A stretch of DNA of 42,394 nt from Synergistaceae bacterium UBA1358 (lineage in GTDB: Bacteria; Synergistota; Synergistia; Synergistales; Synergistaceae): NCBI GenBank assembly GCA_002306075.1, contig DBRW01000075.1, positions 54,113 through 96,506 of the forward strand, read 5' to 3'. The notes under the pieces were generated by a model. That model had not been told where the DNA came from and did not search any database. It was given only the letters and a program-made list of their open reading frames with translations. A program made the position numbers and the translations under genes. Below, piece after piece: positions 26,013 through 34,526 of the stretch; the first letter of the stretch is position 1; each line of letters begins with the position of its first letter.

Positions 26013-26490
26013 ATCTTATTATCCCCGCTGTTTTCGCTTCGGTGGCTTTGATAAGGTCTTCCGGACTTATTTTGAAAAGAAGTCCTCTCTGGCCTGCGTT
26101 GACGGTTATGAAATCGAAGAGGCAGGCGCTTTCGTCTATAAAAACAGGGAATTTTTTCTTTGTTCCGAGAGGCGAGCAGCCCCCCCTGACGTATCCTGTA
26201 AGCGGCTGGACCTCCTTGAGAGGTACGAGCTCGGAGCTTTTGTTGCCGCTTGCTGCGGAGAGCGCCTTGAAGTCCAGTTCCCTGCCCGCGGGCAGACATA
26301 CCATCATAACGCCCGTCTTGTCACCTCTGACGCAAAGCGTCTTGAAGGTCTGTTCCTCGGGAACGCCCGTCTTTAAGGCGGCATCCTCCGCCGAGAGCGA
26401 ACTCTCATCGACCTCGTACTCTATCAGTTCAAAGGGGATCTTTGCGTTTTCCAGGATCCTTACAGCGTTTGTTTTTTTCTGAGAAGCCAT
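26011..26490 (-). CDS. ybaK: YbaK/EbsC-type aminoacyl-tRNA deacylase
   Basis: A 159-residue trans-editing protein of the YbaK family, which hydrolyses Cys-tRNA-Pro formed by prolyl-tRNA synthetase. The conserved lysine lies in EEQTFKTLCVRG and the glycine-rich loop in YVRGGCSPLGTKKKFP; FIDESA and the C-terminal FKISPEDLIKAT are also typical. Length is normal. GGGGG lies 6 bases before the ATG. It is divergent from the RNase HI gene with about 70 bp between them. Confidence 0.94.
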   Translation of the reverse strand: MASQKKTNAVRILENAKIPFELIEYEVDESSLSAEDAALKTGVPEEQTFKTLCVRGDKTGVMMVCLPAGRELDFKALSAASGNKSSELVPLKEVQPLTGYVRGGCSPLGTKKKFPVFIDESACLFDFITVNAGQRGLLFKISPEDLIKATEAKTAGIIR

Positions 26491-26560
26491 ATTATTCCCC
26501 CGATGCAGTAAGATATAATAAAGTATAGCGCATCTATCTGAGTGTGGGAGAGGGATATCG

Positions 26561-26953
26561 ATGGAAGGTTATTTTGACGGTGCCTCAAGAGGCAACCCCG
26601 GTAAGGCGGGAGCCGGAGCGCTTCTGATAAATGAAGATGGAAAGATCATATGGGAGGCATCACGTTTCCTCGGTGAAAAGACCAACAACGAAGCCGAGTA
26701 CATGGCTTTGATTATGCTGCTCAAAGCGGCAAAGGACCGCGGGATAAAGTCCCTCAGGGTATATGGTGACAGCAAGCTTGTGGTCAGCCAGATCTCGCGG
26801 CAGTGGAAGATAAACCTTCCCCATCTCAGGCTCCTTGCGCGCGAAGCGTGGGACCTTGCCGAGGGGATGGATATTACCTACAGCTGGATACCCAGGGAAG
26901 AGAACAAGCGCGCCGACATGCTGTCCAACGAAGGCATCGACGGAGCCAAGTGA
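26561..26953 (+). CDS. Ribonuclease HI family protein
   Basis: A 130-residue RNase H fold protein that would cut RNA in RNA-DNA hybrids. The four acidic active-site residues are visible: Asp6 (YFDGASRGNPG), Glu46 (NNEAEY), Asp70 (VYGDSKLV) and Asp119 (KRADMLSNEG). It lacks the basic protrusion of E. coli RNase HI and resembles the short archaeal/Gram-positive type. GAGAGGG lies just before the ATG. A long hairpin follows at 26971. Confidence 0.93.
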   Translation: MEGYFDGASRGNPGKAGAGALLINEDGKIIWEASRFLGEKTNNEAEYMALIMLLKAAKDRGIKSLRVYGDSKLVVSQISRQWKINLPHLRLLAREAWDLAEGMDITYSWIPREENKRADMLSNEGIDGAK

Positions 26954-26970
26954 TCGTTGATCAAAACTAA

Positions 26971-27011
26971 GCGGACCCCGGGCTGATCTCACCGATCGCC
27001 CCGGGGTCCGC
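26971..27011. terminator. Terminator-like hairpin between convergent RNase HI and paaK
   Basis: GCGGACCCCGGG (26971-26982) pairs over 12 bp with 27000-27011 around a 17-base loop. Short T tracts follow on both strands (AAATTTTG on plus, TTAGTTTTG on minus), so it probably serves both convergent genes. Confidence 0.75.
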
Positions 27012-27035
27012 AAATTTTGTATTTGCCTGCCCGGC

Positions 27036-28265
27036 CTATCCCCTGTTGTCTATGACCCTTTTGGTCTTCTTCTCGCTCCTCGGGAGGTCTCCTATTTTCA
27101 GGACCTCCGGTATGACCTTGATCCCAAGGCCCGACTTGCAGGCCCTTTCAAGCTCCCTTCCGAGCTCTTCCGCGTCGGTACCTTCAAAGGCTTCGGCCTG
27201 AACGATCATCCTGTCCCTCAGGTCTTCGTTGTCAAGGATTATCCTGTATTCACTCGAGAAGCCGTCAATACTCTTGAGTATCTCCTCCACCTGCGCCGGA
27301 TAAATGTTCGTCCCTTTGACCTTGATCATGTCATCGCTTCTGCCGACTATCCTGTCAAGCCTGGGGTATGGCGAACCGCACGGGCATGTTCCCGGAATGA
27401 TGCGTGAAATATCGTGGGTCCGGTAACGTATGAGCGGGGCGGCTTCCTTCCTGAAGGTGGTGATAACGATCTCTCCCTGCTCTCCTTCAGGCAGCACCCT
27501 GCCGGTCGCCGGGTCGATGATCTCACAGTAGATGAAATCATTGAAGTAATGCATGCCTGTATGTTCCGAACAATCTATGGCTATTCCCGGTCCGTATATC
27601 TCGGTAAGGCCGTAGATATCGAAAAACTCTATGCCCAGGGTCCGGTAGATGCGTTCCCTGACCTTGTCTCCCCATCTTTCGGATCCGAAAATGCCCTTTT
27701 TCAGTTTTATCTCGTTCCTCATCTCCCTGCGGTCTACCTCTTCTGCGATAAGGAGGCCGTAGGAGGATGTGCCTATTAGTACTGACGACTGAAGATCCCG
27801 CATAAGCTGGAGTTGCCTGTCAGTATTGCCGCTTCCGGTAGGGATTACCATTGCTCCCAGACGTTCCGCACCGGCCTGGAAACCCAGCCCGGCAGTCCAC
27901 AGACCGAATCCGGGTGTGATCTGCACCCTGTCTTCCTTTGTTACCCCGGCAAACTGGTAACACCTTTCCATCATCACAGCCCAGTCCTCGATATCCTGGC
28001 TGCTGTAAGGGATGATCACAGGGATACCCGTAGTTCCTGACGAAGAATGCACCCTCACGATCTGTTCGTTGGGGACACACTGCATACCCATCGGATATGC
28101 GTCCCTGAGGTCCTGTTTTGTTGTGAAAGGCAGCGTCTCGAACTGGTCCTTCGTCATCATGGTATCGACCGGGATGTCCTTGAACTTTTCGATGTACATC
28201 GGACTGCGCTTCGCAACTCTTCTCACCTGGGCAAAACACTGGCTCATAATTGATAATTCGTTCAT
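27036..28265 (-). CDS. paaK: Phenylacetate-CoA ligase family protein
   Basis: A 409-residue aryl-CoA ligase of the PaaK/indoleacetate-CoA ligase family, forming or cleaving arylacetyl-CoA with AMP/ATP. Motifs: HSSSGTTGIPVIIPY (ATP loop), YGLTEIYGPG, RTHDISRI, and DDMIKVKGTNIYPAQVEEIL leading into the C-terminal domain. It is slightly shorter than typical PaaK at the N-terminus. GGAG lies 9 bases before the ATG. It is third in the iorA-iorB-paaK operon, 53 bp after iorB, the usual association in archaea and anaerobes. It could work in reverse to make ATP from the arylacetyl-CoA released by IorAB; direction is inference. Confidence 0.92.
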   Translation of the reverse strand: MNELSIMSQCFAQVRRVAKRSPMYIEKFKDIPVDTMMTKDQFETLPFTTKQDLRDAYPMGMQCVPNEQIVRVHSSSGTTGIPVIIPYSSQDIEDWAVMMERCYQFAGVTKEDRVQITPGFGLWTAGLGFQAGAERLGAMVIPTGSGNTDRQLQLMRDLQSSVLIGTSSYGLLIAEEVDRREMRNEIKLKKGIFGSERWGDKVRERIYRTLGIEFFDIYGLTEIYGPGIAIDCSEHTGMHYFNDFIYCEIIDPATGRVLPEGEQGEIVITTFRKEAAPLIRYRTHDISRIIPGTCPCGSPYPRLDRIVGRSDDMIKVKGTNIYPAQVEEILKSIDGFSSEYRIILDNEDLRDRMIVQAEAFEGTDAEELGRELERACKSGLGIKVIPEVLKIGDLPRSEKKTKRVIDNRG

Positions 28266-28318
28266 TGCTCTCAGCTCCGCTCTTCTTTATGATACTGTTA
28301 TTAAAAATATTTCTATTT

Positions 28319-28936
28319 CTATTTATTTAATACATCTATCTCTGATCTTATATTCCCCGCTTCCTCAGCTCCAAGCATGAAGGCCTTTCTGTTCATCTCA
28401 AGAAGCCCGGGCCTGATGCAACACTCCATAGCCCCGGCTATCTCCGGTCCACTGAACGGAAGCAGGCCTGCGCCGGAGGAAAATCCGAGCAGCACCATGT
28501 TGAGGGTCCTTGCGTCTCCTGCTTTGATCGCCAGGGGGGCTGCTTGTATAAAAAATACCCGCCCAATATTCGCTTTTAAGGCCTCTATGTATTGGTCGCA
28601 GTTATACTCGCCCATGCGCAGGGCAACATTTGTAGGGATTATGCAGTCCGTGTTCACCACAGCCGATGCATCCGGCCTGAGCCTGTTGATCTGTCTCGCC
28701 GCTTCTGCGGGCTCAAAACCTATCAGGATGTCGGCGTGACGAAGAGGTATTACGGGCGAGATCTCTTCAAGGCCCATCCTAAGATGGCTGGATACGCATC
28801 CGCCCCTCTGCGCCATCCCTATGGTCTCGGAAGTCCGGACGAACAGGCCTCTCTTCTGTGCCGCCGTCGAAAGTATTTTCGACGCGAGCAGCGTTCCCTG
28901 TCCGCCCACACCCGCTATGACTATGCTGCTAAGCAT
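28319..28936 (-). CDS. iorB: Indolepyruvate:ferredoxin oxidoreductase, beta subunit
   Basis: A 205-residue gamma-type domain of the 2-oxoacid:ferredoxin oxidoreductase family. It opens IVIAGVGGQGTLLASKIL and contains SETIGMAQRGGCVSSHLRMG, both signatures of IorB. It pairs with IorA to oxidise aryl-2-oxoacids (from Trp, Phe and Tyr transamination) to arylacyl-CoA with reduced ferredoxin. It overlaps iorA by 8 bp, so translation is coupled. Oxygen-sensitive enzymes of this kind point to an anaerobe. Confidence 0.96.
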   Translation of the reverse strand: MLSSIVIAGVGGQGTLLASKILSTAAQKRGLFVRTSETIGMAQRGGCVSSHLRMGLEEISPVIPLRHADILIGFEPAEAARQINRLRPDASAVVNTDCIIPTNVALRMGEYNCDQYIEALKANIGRVFFIQAAPLAIKAGDARTLNMVLLGFSSGAGLLPFSGPEIAGAMECCIRPGLLEMNRKAFMLGAEEAGNIRSEIDVLNK

Positions 28937-30722
28937 CTCTGTCCACCCTCTTTATGGCTCCGACGGGACATACGTTCACGCAAAGGGAACAGTCTGTGCA
29001 TATGGGCTCGTTGATCGATACCTTTCCGTCTTCGCCCACAGACATCGCCGGACAGCCAAGCTGTTTGATGCATTTAAGACATCCGATGCAGGCCCCGTTT
29101 ACCCTGCGTACGGTTTTCGGCGGCTTTATGAGAGCGATGCACGGTGCCTTCGCGATAACAGCCGAAGGCCCGCCATGCTCAAGAGAGTTTTTAAAGGCTT
29201 CGACTGCATCATCGTATTTGAATGGGTCAACTGTCGATATGTGCTCCACTCCGCATGCCCTCAAGATCTTTTCTATATCCAGCGGCTTCGCCGGCATTCC
29301 CATAGCGGTCCTTCCTGTTCCCGGATGAGGCTGGCCGCCCGTCATCGCGGTCGTGTGGTTGTCGAGCACCGCTATCGTTATGTCGGTGTTCTGATAGACC
29401 GCGTTTATGACCCCGGGAATCCCGGTATGGAAAAAGGTCGAATCCCCTATGAAAGCGATACATTTGGTCCCTTTTTCCGCCAGCTTTATCCCCTGCGCTA
29501 TCGTTATTCCCGCACCCATGCAAAGACATGTGTCGACAGTGTTGAGCGGAGCGGCATTGCCAAGGGTGTAACAGCCTATATCGCCGCAGTAGACTGTCTT
29601 TTCAAAGTTTTTAGCCGCTGTTTTGGCCGCATAGAATGATGCCCTGTGGGGACATCCGGCGCAGAGCACCGGCGGTCTTACGGGAAGTACGGGGATCTCT
29701 GCCATCGGCAGATCTTCACTCCTGACGCAGGCAAATTTGAGGACGGCATCCCTGATCAGTTCAAAGCTGTATTCTCCGTTGCAGGGAAGATGGGCTGTCA
29801 TTTTGCCCAGTATCTCCTTTTTCCCCGCAGAGAGAATGAGGAGCTGTTCCTCGATCACGGGATCCAGTTCTTCGATCACCAGGACCCGGTCGACCAGAGA
29901 TAAGAATTCCTCCGCCGGCTTTGTCGGGATCGGATAGGGGGTCCCTACCTTGAATACCGTAAGATCCAGTCCGAACTCCCTTATGACCTCAGTCAGGTAG
30001 AGATACGATATTCCCGATACGGCTATGCCTGACCTTCCCCCTTTTTTGATTTTGTTGAAGGGGAGAGTCCCGAATTTCTCGGACAGCAGTTTTTGCTTTT
30101 GTTCAAGTTCTCCGTGTTTTCTGTAGGAAAGAGCCGGGAAAATTATCCAGTCGGGCCGTTTGACAAAACCCGAGGCGGGCCTGGGCTCATGTACATCCGC
30201 CAGATCCACGGTCGCGCTTGCATGGCAGACCCTCGTGGTCGGTCTCAGGAAGACAGGCAGTCTGAACTCCTCGGAGAGGTCGAATGCATATGAGACCATC
30301 TCGTACGCCTCTTCAGGCGACGACGGGTCAAATACGGGCAAGTTCGAATATTTTGCAAAATGCCTGGTATCCTGCTCGGTCTGTGAGGACCAAGGACCCG
30401 GATCGTCCGCGACCACGACGACCATGCCGCCCTCCACGCCAACGTACGAAAGGCTCATCAGAGGATCTGCGGCCACGTTCAGCCCGACCTGCTTCATGGT
30501 GACCATCGATCTGGCCCCTGAGTATGCAGCCCCGGCAGCCACTTCCAAAGCTGCTTTTTCGTTCGTTGACCACTGGACTTCTATACCGGGTATCTTTTCG
30601 CGGATCAAAGTTTCGATTATTTCGGTCGACGGAGTGCCCGGATAGCCGGATACCACGCTGACACCTGCCCTCGCAGCACCTAGAGCTATCGCCTCGTTAC
30701 CCATACAGACCCGTTTGGACAT
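28929..30722 (-). CDS. iorA: Indolepyruvate:ferredoxin oxidoreductase, alpha subunit
   Basis: A 597-residue thiamine-diphosphate and iron-sulfur subunit. The N-terminal pyrimidine-binding domain starts GNEAIALGAARAGVSVVSGYPGTPSTEI; the diphosphate-binding region has CGDIGCYTLG and FIGDSTFFHTGIPG; two [4Fe-4S] motifs lie at the C-terminus (CIGCLKCIKQLGCP and CTDCSLCVNVCP). Full length. AGGAGGG lies 7 bases before the ATG. It is the first gene of an operon with iorB and paaK, read from a promoter at 30878-30905 through a structured leader of about 150 bases. Confidence 0.97.
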   Translation of the reverse strand: MSKRVCMGNEAIALGAARAGVSVVSGYPGTPSTEIIETLIREKIPGIEVQWSTNEKAALEVAAGAAYSGARSMVTMKQVGLNVAADPLMSLSYVGVEGGMVVVVADDPGPWSSQTEQDTRHFAKYSNLPVFDPSSPEEAYEMVSYAFDLSEEFRLPVFLRPTTRVCHASATVDLADVHEPRPASGFVKRPDWIIFPALSYRKHGELEQKQKLLSEKFGTLPFNKIKKGGRSGIAVSGISYLYLTEVIREFGLDLTVFKVGTPYPIPTKPAEEFLSLVDRVLVIEELDPVIEEQLLILSAGKKEILGKMTAHLPCNGEYSFELIRDAVLKFACVRSEDLPMAEIPVLPVRPPVLCAGCPHRASFYAAKTAAKNFEKTVYCGDIGCYTLGNAAPLNTVDTCLCMGAGITIAQGIKLAEKGTKCIAFIGDSTFFHTGIPGVINAVYQNTDITIAVLDNHTTAMTGGQPHPGTGRTAMGMPAKPLDIEKILRACGVEHISTVDPFKYDDAVEAFKNSLEHGGPSAVIAKAPCIALIKPPKTVRRVNGACIGCLKCIKQLGCPAMSVGEDGKVSINEPICTDCSLCVNVCPVGAIKRVDRDA

Positions 30723-30746
30723 TAACAGCCCTCCTAAATGTACAAA

Positions 30747-30776
30747 AGAAGCCCGCCATAGAAATGACAGGCTTCT
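30747..30776 (-). terminator. Terminator-like hairpin in the iorA leader (possible attenuator)
   Basis: On the minus strand AGAAGCCTG (30776-30768) pairs with CGGGCTTCT (30755-30747) over 9 bp with one wobble, then TTTTG. It lies between the iorA promoter and start codon, 25 bp before the ATG, so it could terminate early or be controlled. The U tract is short. Confidence 0.5.
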
Positions 30777-30847
30777 GATAATATTGAAAGTCTCCTTTGC
30801 CTTGTCTATTCTATTCTGCAGATCTCTATCTTCGCTCTTCTCTTGCC

Positions 30848-30867
30848 GGAAGAGGCTCCCCTCTTCC
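30848..30867 (-). other. Perfect hairpin early in the iorA leader
   Basis: GGAAGAGG and CCTCTTCC form a perfect 8-bp stem around a GGAG tetraloop, a few bases after the predicted transcription start. With the second hairpin it gives the leader two stems. I could not match it to a known riboswitch or T-box. Confidence 0.55.
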
Positions 30868-30877
30868 TTCCAGAATG

Positions 30878-30905
30878 TTTATAGCATTTTAATCGATAAA
30901 GTCAA
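30878..30905 (-). promoter_or_regulatory. Promoter of iorA-iorB-paaK
   Basis: On the minus strand TTGACT (30905-30900) is 16 bp from TATAAA (30883-30878). A second TTGACT lies 5 bases further upstream, overlapping the stop codon of the MATE gene. Start of transcription near 30871. Confidence 0.7.
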
Positions 30906-30906
30906 G

Positions 30907-32325
30907 TCAAAAATCCTTTGCACATGCCGGATCCTTTGGATCATCCATGTCCCGCTTTAACTTGCGCAAGAGTATCCAGGAAAAAAGCCCCGTCATTAAA
31001 GCTGCTCCCAAAAACGATATCGGCTGGAACCACCAGATATAGTCAATGGTGAGTATGCGCGACAAAAAGTGGGCCGCAGGCACCCTTATCATCAGAGAAC
31101 GGAATATCTGAGTAATGAGGCCAAATGTCGAAAACCCTGTCGCAACAAAAAAAGCGTTGTAAATGACGCTGTAAATGACCATTGGATATCCGGCTATGGT
31201 GATCCGTATCGCATTAGCCGCGATCCTAGCGATATCCTCCGAAGGCCGGAAAAGCTGGATGACAGAGAACGGGAAGAGGCAGACGACCAGTCCGAGACCG
31301 CCCGTGATCACGGCACTTATTATCAGTCCAGATCTCATCCCGTTCTTCATCCTCCTGAGGTCGCGTCTTCCGTAGTTGAACGAGAGAAAGGGAACGAGCG
31401 CGTCGTTTATTCCCATCAAAGTATTGAAGGCCAGGTCCTCGACCCTCAGCCCGACCATCCATGCAGCCACAGCCTGAGGTCCGAAGGTGCCTGAGAGTAT
31501 GTTGTTCACGCTTCCCATCCCCAGAGCTACGCTTGCCGTAGAAAGGGTGACGGGGAATCCTATCGCTGAGATTTTTCCCCACAGAGGCAGCATGGACAGT
31601 TTTATGTACGGTTTGAAAGGCAGCTGTATCTCACTGTCCGTTTTTAATTTCTTTATAAGATATACGATCCCGGCCGCCCGCCCCACGAACGTCGCGGCGG
31701 CAGCGCCCGTAATCCCCCACCCGAAAGTGAAAATGAATATCGGGTCAAGGACGAGATTTAGGCCGTTCGCGATCAGGAAATATTTGAGGGGTATCATCGT
31801 GTTTCCCTGACACCTGAAGACCGAGTTCACCACATACGAGAAGCTGATAAGGATGAAAGTCGGCGGTATCCACATATTGTAGAGCCAGGCCTGCCGCAGG
31901 GTCTCCGGGTCAGATGCGCCAAGCGTCCTGAAAAAGATGTTCGAGGTGTATGGGAAGAGGAATGGTATCCATATCAAACAGAGCAGGTAAGCAAAGCCCA
32001 TGGCAGCGAGCGCGGTGTTTCTTGCCTCTTCAAGGTTGCCCTCGCCGAGCCTTCTCCCGCAGAGCGCAGTCATTCCGTTGCCGACCCCTTCGAGGATGGC
32101 GAATACTCCTATCTGGACAGGAAATGTATAGGATATCGCCACCATGTGGCTCTCCCCGAGCCATGATATAAAGACGGTGTCAACAAGATGGAAAAGAGTA
32201 TGGAAGAGCACCATCGCTACGGAAGGTATCGACAGCTGTATCAGTGTGCTCAGTACAGGACCGCTGCCCAGATCTGCCTTGCCTCTGAGCCTGGTCATCC
32301 TCATAACGGCCTTCATAAATTTCAT
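30907..32325 (-). CDS. MATE family multidrug/cation antiporter
   Basis: A 472-residue, twelve-helix transporter of the MatE/NorM family, probably coupling drug or metabolite export to Na+ or H+. Two homologous six-helix halves are visible; GSGPVLSTLIQLSIPSVA opens the first, and the conserved pattern SIGDALVPFLSF-like block reads MGINDALVPFLSFNYGRRD. I start at 32325, where AAGGGG is 8 bases upstream, instead of the in-frame ATG at 32367. It is divergent from ptb. Its stop overlaps the iorA promoter, so little or no terminator separates it from iorA. Confidence 0.92.
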   Translation of the reverse strand: MKFMKAVMRMTRLRGKADLGSGPVLSTLIQLSIPSVAMVLFHTLFHLVDTVFISWLGESHMVAISYTFPVQIGVFAILEGVGNGMTALCGRRLGEGNLEEARNTALAAMGFAYLLCLIWIPFLFPYTSNIFFRTLGASDPETLRQAWLYNMWIPPTFILISFSYVVNSVFRCQGNTMIPLKYFLIANGLNLVLDPIFIFTFGWGITGAAAATFVGRAAGIVYLIKKLKTDSEIQLPFKPYIKLSMLPLWGKISAIGFPVTLSTASVALGMGSVNNILSGTFGPQAVAAWMVGLRVEDLAFNTLMGINDALVPFLSFNYGRRDLRRMKNGMRSGLIISAVITGGLGLVVCLFPFSVIQLFRPSEDIARIAANAIRITIAGYPMVIYSVIYNAFFVATGFSTFGLITQIFRSLMIRVPAAHFLSRILTIDYIWWFQPISFLGAALMTGLFSWILLRKLKRDMDDPKDPACAKDF

Positions 32326-32337
32326 TTTTATTCCCCT

Positions 32338-32388
32338 TGCAAAAACGTTCGGTCCATTATAATGCAAAAACAGTTCAACATATTATAA
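32338..32388. repeat. Tandem imperfect repeats, each with TATAAT, between MATE and ptb
   Basis: Two tandem units (32338-32362 and 32363-32388) each begin TGCAAAAAC and end ATTATAA, differing in the middle. Each provides a TATAAT on both strands because the box lies in an AT palindrome. They sit in the divergent promoter region, before MATE on minus and ptb on plus. They look like duplicated promoter or operator units. Confidence 0.6.
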
Positions 32389-32411
32389 TATTATGCAAAG
32401 GGGGTGTATCT

Positions 32412-33326
32412 ATGTATAAAAGGTTCATAGAAATAATGAACAGCAGCAGCTGTCTTGCCGGAAGCAAGATCGTCCTCGCTGCGGCGGATCACGAAAGCGT
32501 CGAAGCCGTAAGGCTCGCCATGCAGAGGGGGCTCGGAAAGGCGATAATGACCGGAGACAGAGATGTGATCCAGCCTATGGTAAAGGAAGCGGGCATCTCG
32601 GACAAGGTCGATATCATACACGCAGACTCACTTCCCGCGGCAGCAGTTATCGCAGTGCAGAGCGTAAGGGACGGGATGGGCGACGTCCTTATGAAGGGGC
32701 TCATCAACACTTCCGATTTTCTGAAGGCCATCCTTGACAAAGAAAACGGACTTAGGACAGGACGCCTGCTGAGCCATCTGGCGATAATGGAGATACCCGG
32801 CGAAAACCATCTCTCTTTCTGCACGGACAGCGGTTTCAACGTCGCACCCAACCTTGAACAGAAAAAACAGATACTGAGAAACGCGCTTGAAGCCATAAGC
32901 GCGCTCGGATATGATCATGTAAACGTGGCATGTCTGGCTGCCAACGAAAAAGTGGATCCGCACATACAGTCTACCGTAGATGCAGCCGGAGTGGTAAAGG
33001 CATGGGAAGACGGCGAATTCAACGACCTGCCCTGCACGTGCACAGTCGAGGGCCCCATGGCGATCGATGTGGTGGCATCCCAGAAATATGCGGAACACAA
33101 GGGGATAAAGAGCAAGATATCAGGCAAAGTCGACCTTACTCTGGTCCCAAACATCGAGTGCGGCAACGTCCACTGCAAAACACTTGTACACTACTGCCAC
33201 GCTCAGATGGCTGGACTGGTCCTCGGGGCAGCGGTGCCCATCGTTCTGGTCTCAAGGTCAGATCCGCCTGAATCAAAATTCCTCAGTATGGCCCTCGCAT
33301 GCATAATTTCCGGCGGGATGAGATAG
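32412..33326 (+). CDS. ptb: Phosphate butyryltransferase
   Basis: A 304-residue enzyme exchanging the CoA of butyryl-CoA (or another short or branched acyl-CoA) for phosphate. The PTA_PTB fold signature includes MKGLINTSDFLKAIL, GRLLSHLAIMEIPG and the C-terminal VPIVLVSRSDPPESKFLSMALA. GGGGGTG lies 6 bases before the ATG at 32412; an upstream in-frame ATG at 32337 falls in the repeat region and is unlikely. It is 2 bp from buk, so both form an ATP-yielding pair. Substrate could be butyryl-, isovaleryl- or aryl-CoA. Confidence 0.95.
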   Translation: MYKRFIEIMNSSSCLAGSKIVLAAADHESVEAVRLAMQRGLGKAIMTGDRDVIQPMVKEAGISDKVDIIHADSLPAAAVIAVQSVRDGMGDVLMKGLINTSDFLKAILDKENGLRTGRLLSHLAIMEIPGENHLSFCTDSGFNVAPNLEQKKQILRNALEAISALGYDHVNVACLAANEKVDPHIQSTVDAAGVVKAWEDGEFNDLPCTCTVEGPMAIDVVASQKYAEHKGIKSKISGKVDLTLVPNIECGNVHCKTLVHYCHAQMAGLVLGAAVPIVLVSRSDPPESKFLSMALACIISGGMR

Positions 33327-33328
33327 CC

Positions 33329-34411
33329 ATGAACAGGATCTTGGCGGTTAACCCCGGATCGACTTCCACAAAAATAGCTGTATATGAAGACGGCAAGGAG
33401 ATCCTCAAGGAAAACATCCCTGTCGACCAGAGCATCGTCTCGGCATACAAATACGTAATCGACCAGCTTGACCACAGATTCGAACTGATAAGGCAGGCCC
33501 TTATCGGTAAAGGGATCCAGCCCGACAGCTTCGATGCCGTAGTCGGAAGGGGCGGCATACTTGCTCCGATCCCGAGCGGAACATACCTCGTCACAAAAGA
33601 GATGACGGACTACCTGGCGGAGGCGCCGCGAGGAGAACACGCATCGAACCTGGGAGCGTTCATCGCCCAAAGATTCGCAGATCTGTCGGGCTGCCGGGCT
33701 TTCATAGTCGATCCGGTCTCGGTCGACGAACTGACTGAAGTCGCGAGGATCTCCGGTGCGCCTGAGATAAAAAGGCCAAGCCTGGTACATGCCCTCAACC
33801 AGAAAGCCGTGGCAAGAAAGGCTGCGGCTGAACTCGGAAAAAAATATGAAGAATGCAGATTCGTCGTTGCCCACCTGGGTACCGGTATAACGATCGGAGC
33901 CCACTGCGGCGGTAAGATAGTTGATGTGGTCGGCGCAAAGGCCGACGGCCCCTTCTCTCCTGAGCGGGCTGGCGGACTTCCGGTCGGGGAACTGGTCGAA
34001 CTCATCTTCAGCGGGATATATACCGAGGCTGAACTTAAGAAAAAACTTCTCTCGGGATGGGGCATGGTGGCATATCTTGGGACAAGGGACATCAGGGAGG
34101 CCGTCAGTATGGCTGAGCATGACCCCAATGCGAAACTGGTCCTTGAGGCAATGGTCTATCAGATAGCCAAGGGCATCGGGGAGATGTCCACTGTTCTCGA
34201 CGGGGACATCGACTCGATAATACTCACGGGCGGCATGGCATACTCCGACTTCCTGACCGGAATGCTTATCAATAAGATCAGATTCCTTGGCCCATTAAAA
34301 ATCATTCCCGGAGAAAACGAACTTGAGGCCCTTTTCAAAGGCGCCGAAAGGGTGCTTACGAAGGAAGAGAGACCAAGAAAATATCCAGGCGGCGAGTTTG
34401 TCGAAATTTAG
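33329..34411 (+). CDS. buk: Butyrate kinase
   Basis: A 360-residue ASKHA-superfamily kinase making ATP and butyrate (or branched-chain fatty acid) from the acyl phosphate. The phosphate-1 motif is VNPGSTSTKIAVYEDG at the N-terminus; AHLGTGITIGAH and ILTGGMAYS are the phosphate-2 and adenosine motifs. Length is normal. GGGATGAGA lies just upstream, inside the end of ptb. The next gene (the TGA-containing small ORF) starts 115 bp further. Confidence 0.96.
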   Translation: MNRILAVNPGSTSTKIAVYEDGKEILKENIPVDQSIVSAYKYVIDQLDHRFELIRQALIGKGIQPDSFDAVVGRGGILAPIPSGTYLVTKEMTDYLAEAPRGEHASNLGAFIAQRFADLSGCRAFIVDPVSVDELTEVARISGAPEIKRPSLVHALNQKAVARKAAAELGKKYEECRFVVAHLGTGITIGAHCGGKIVDVVGAKADGPFSPERAGGLPVGELVELIFSGIYTEAELKKKLLSGWGMVAYLGTRDIREAVSMAEHDPNAKLVLEAMVYQIAKGIGEMSTVLDGDIDSIILTGGMAYSDFLTGMLINKIRFLGPLKIIPGENELEALFKGAERVLTKEERPRKYPGGEFVEI

Positions 34412-34469
34412 CCTTCCGGATCGTCGGTAAAATAGAATAAGCACAGACATTACAGTAATTGCCCCTTCC

Positions 34470-34513
34470 GGTCAGATCATAAGTATGGGATGATCGGTCT
34501 GATATCGATGACC
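34470..34513 (+). other. Potentially structured leader upstream of the small TGA-containing gene
   Basis: GATCAT (34475-34480) pairs with ATGATC (34490-34495), and GGTCA (34470-34474) with TGACC (34509-34513), giving a possible two-tier stem ending 13 bases before the start codon. There is no T run, so a terminator for buk is not evident. Confidence 0.35.
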
Positions 34514-34526
34514 TGAGGTGTTGGAA

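Noticed and set aside
28821..29639. 272-codon plus-strand ORF over iorA and iorB
   Set aside because: Antisense shadow rich in Arg, Cys and His.
30723..30906. T-box riboswitch upstream of iorA
   Set aside because: I found no T-box consensus (AAGGGTGG-type) and no specifier loop, only two hairpins.
33203..34120. 305-codon minus-strand ORF over buk
   Set aside because: Antisense shadow of a well-recognised kinase gene.
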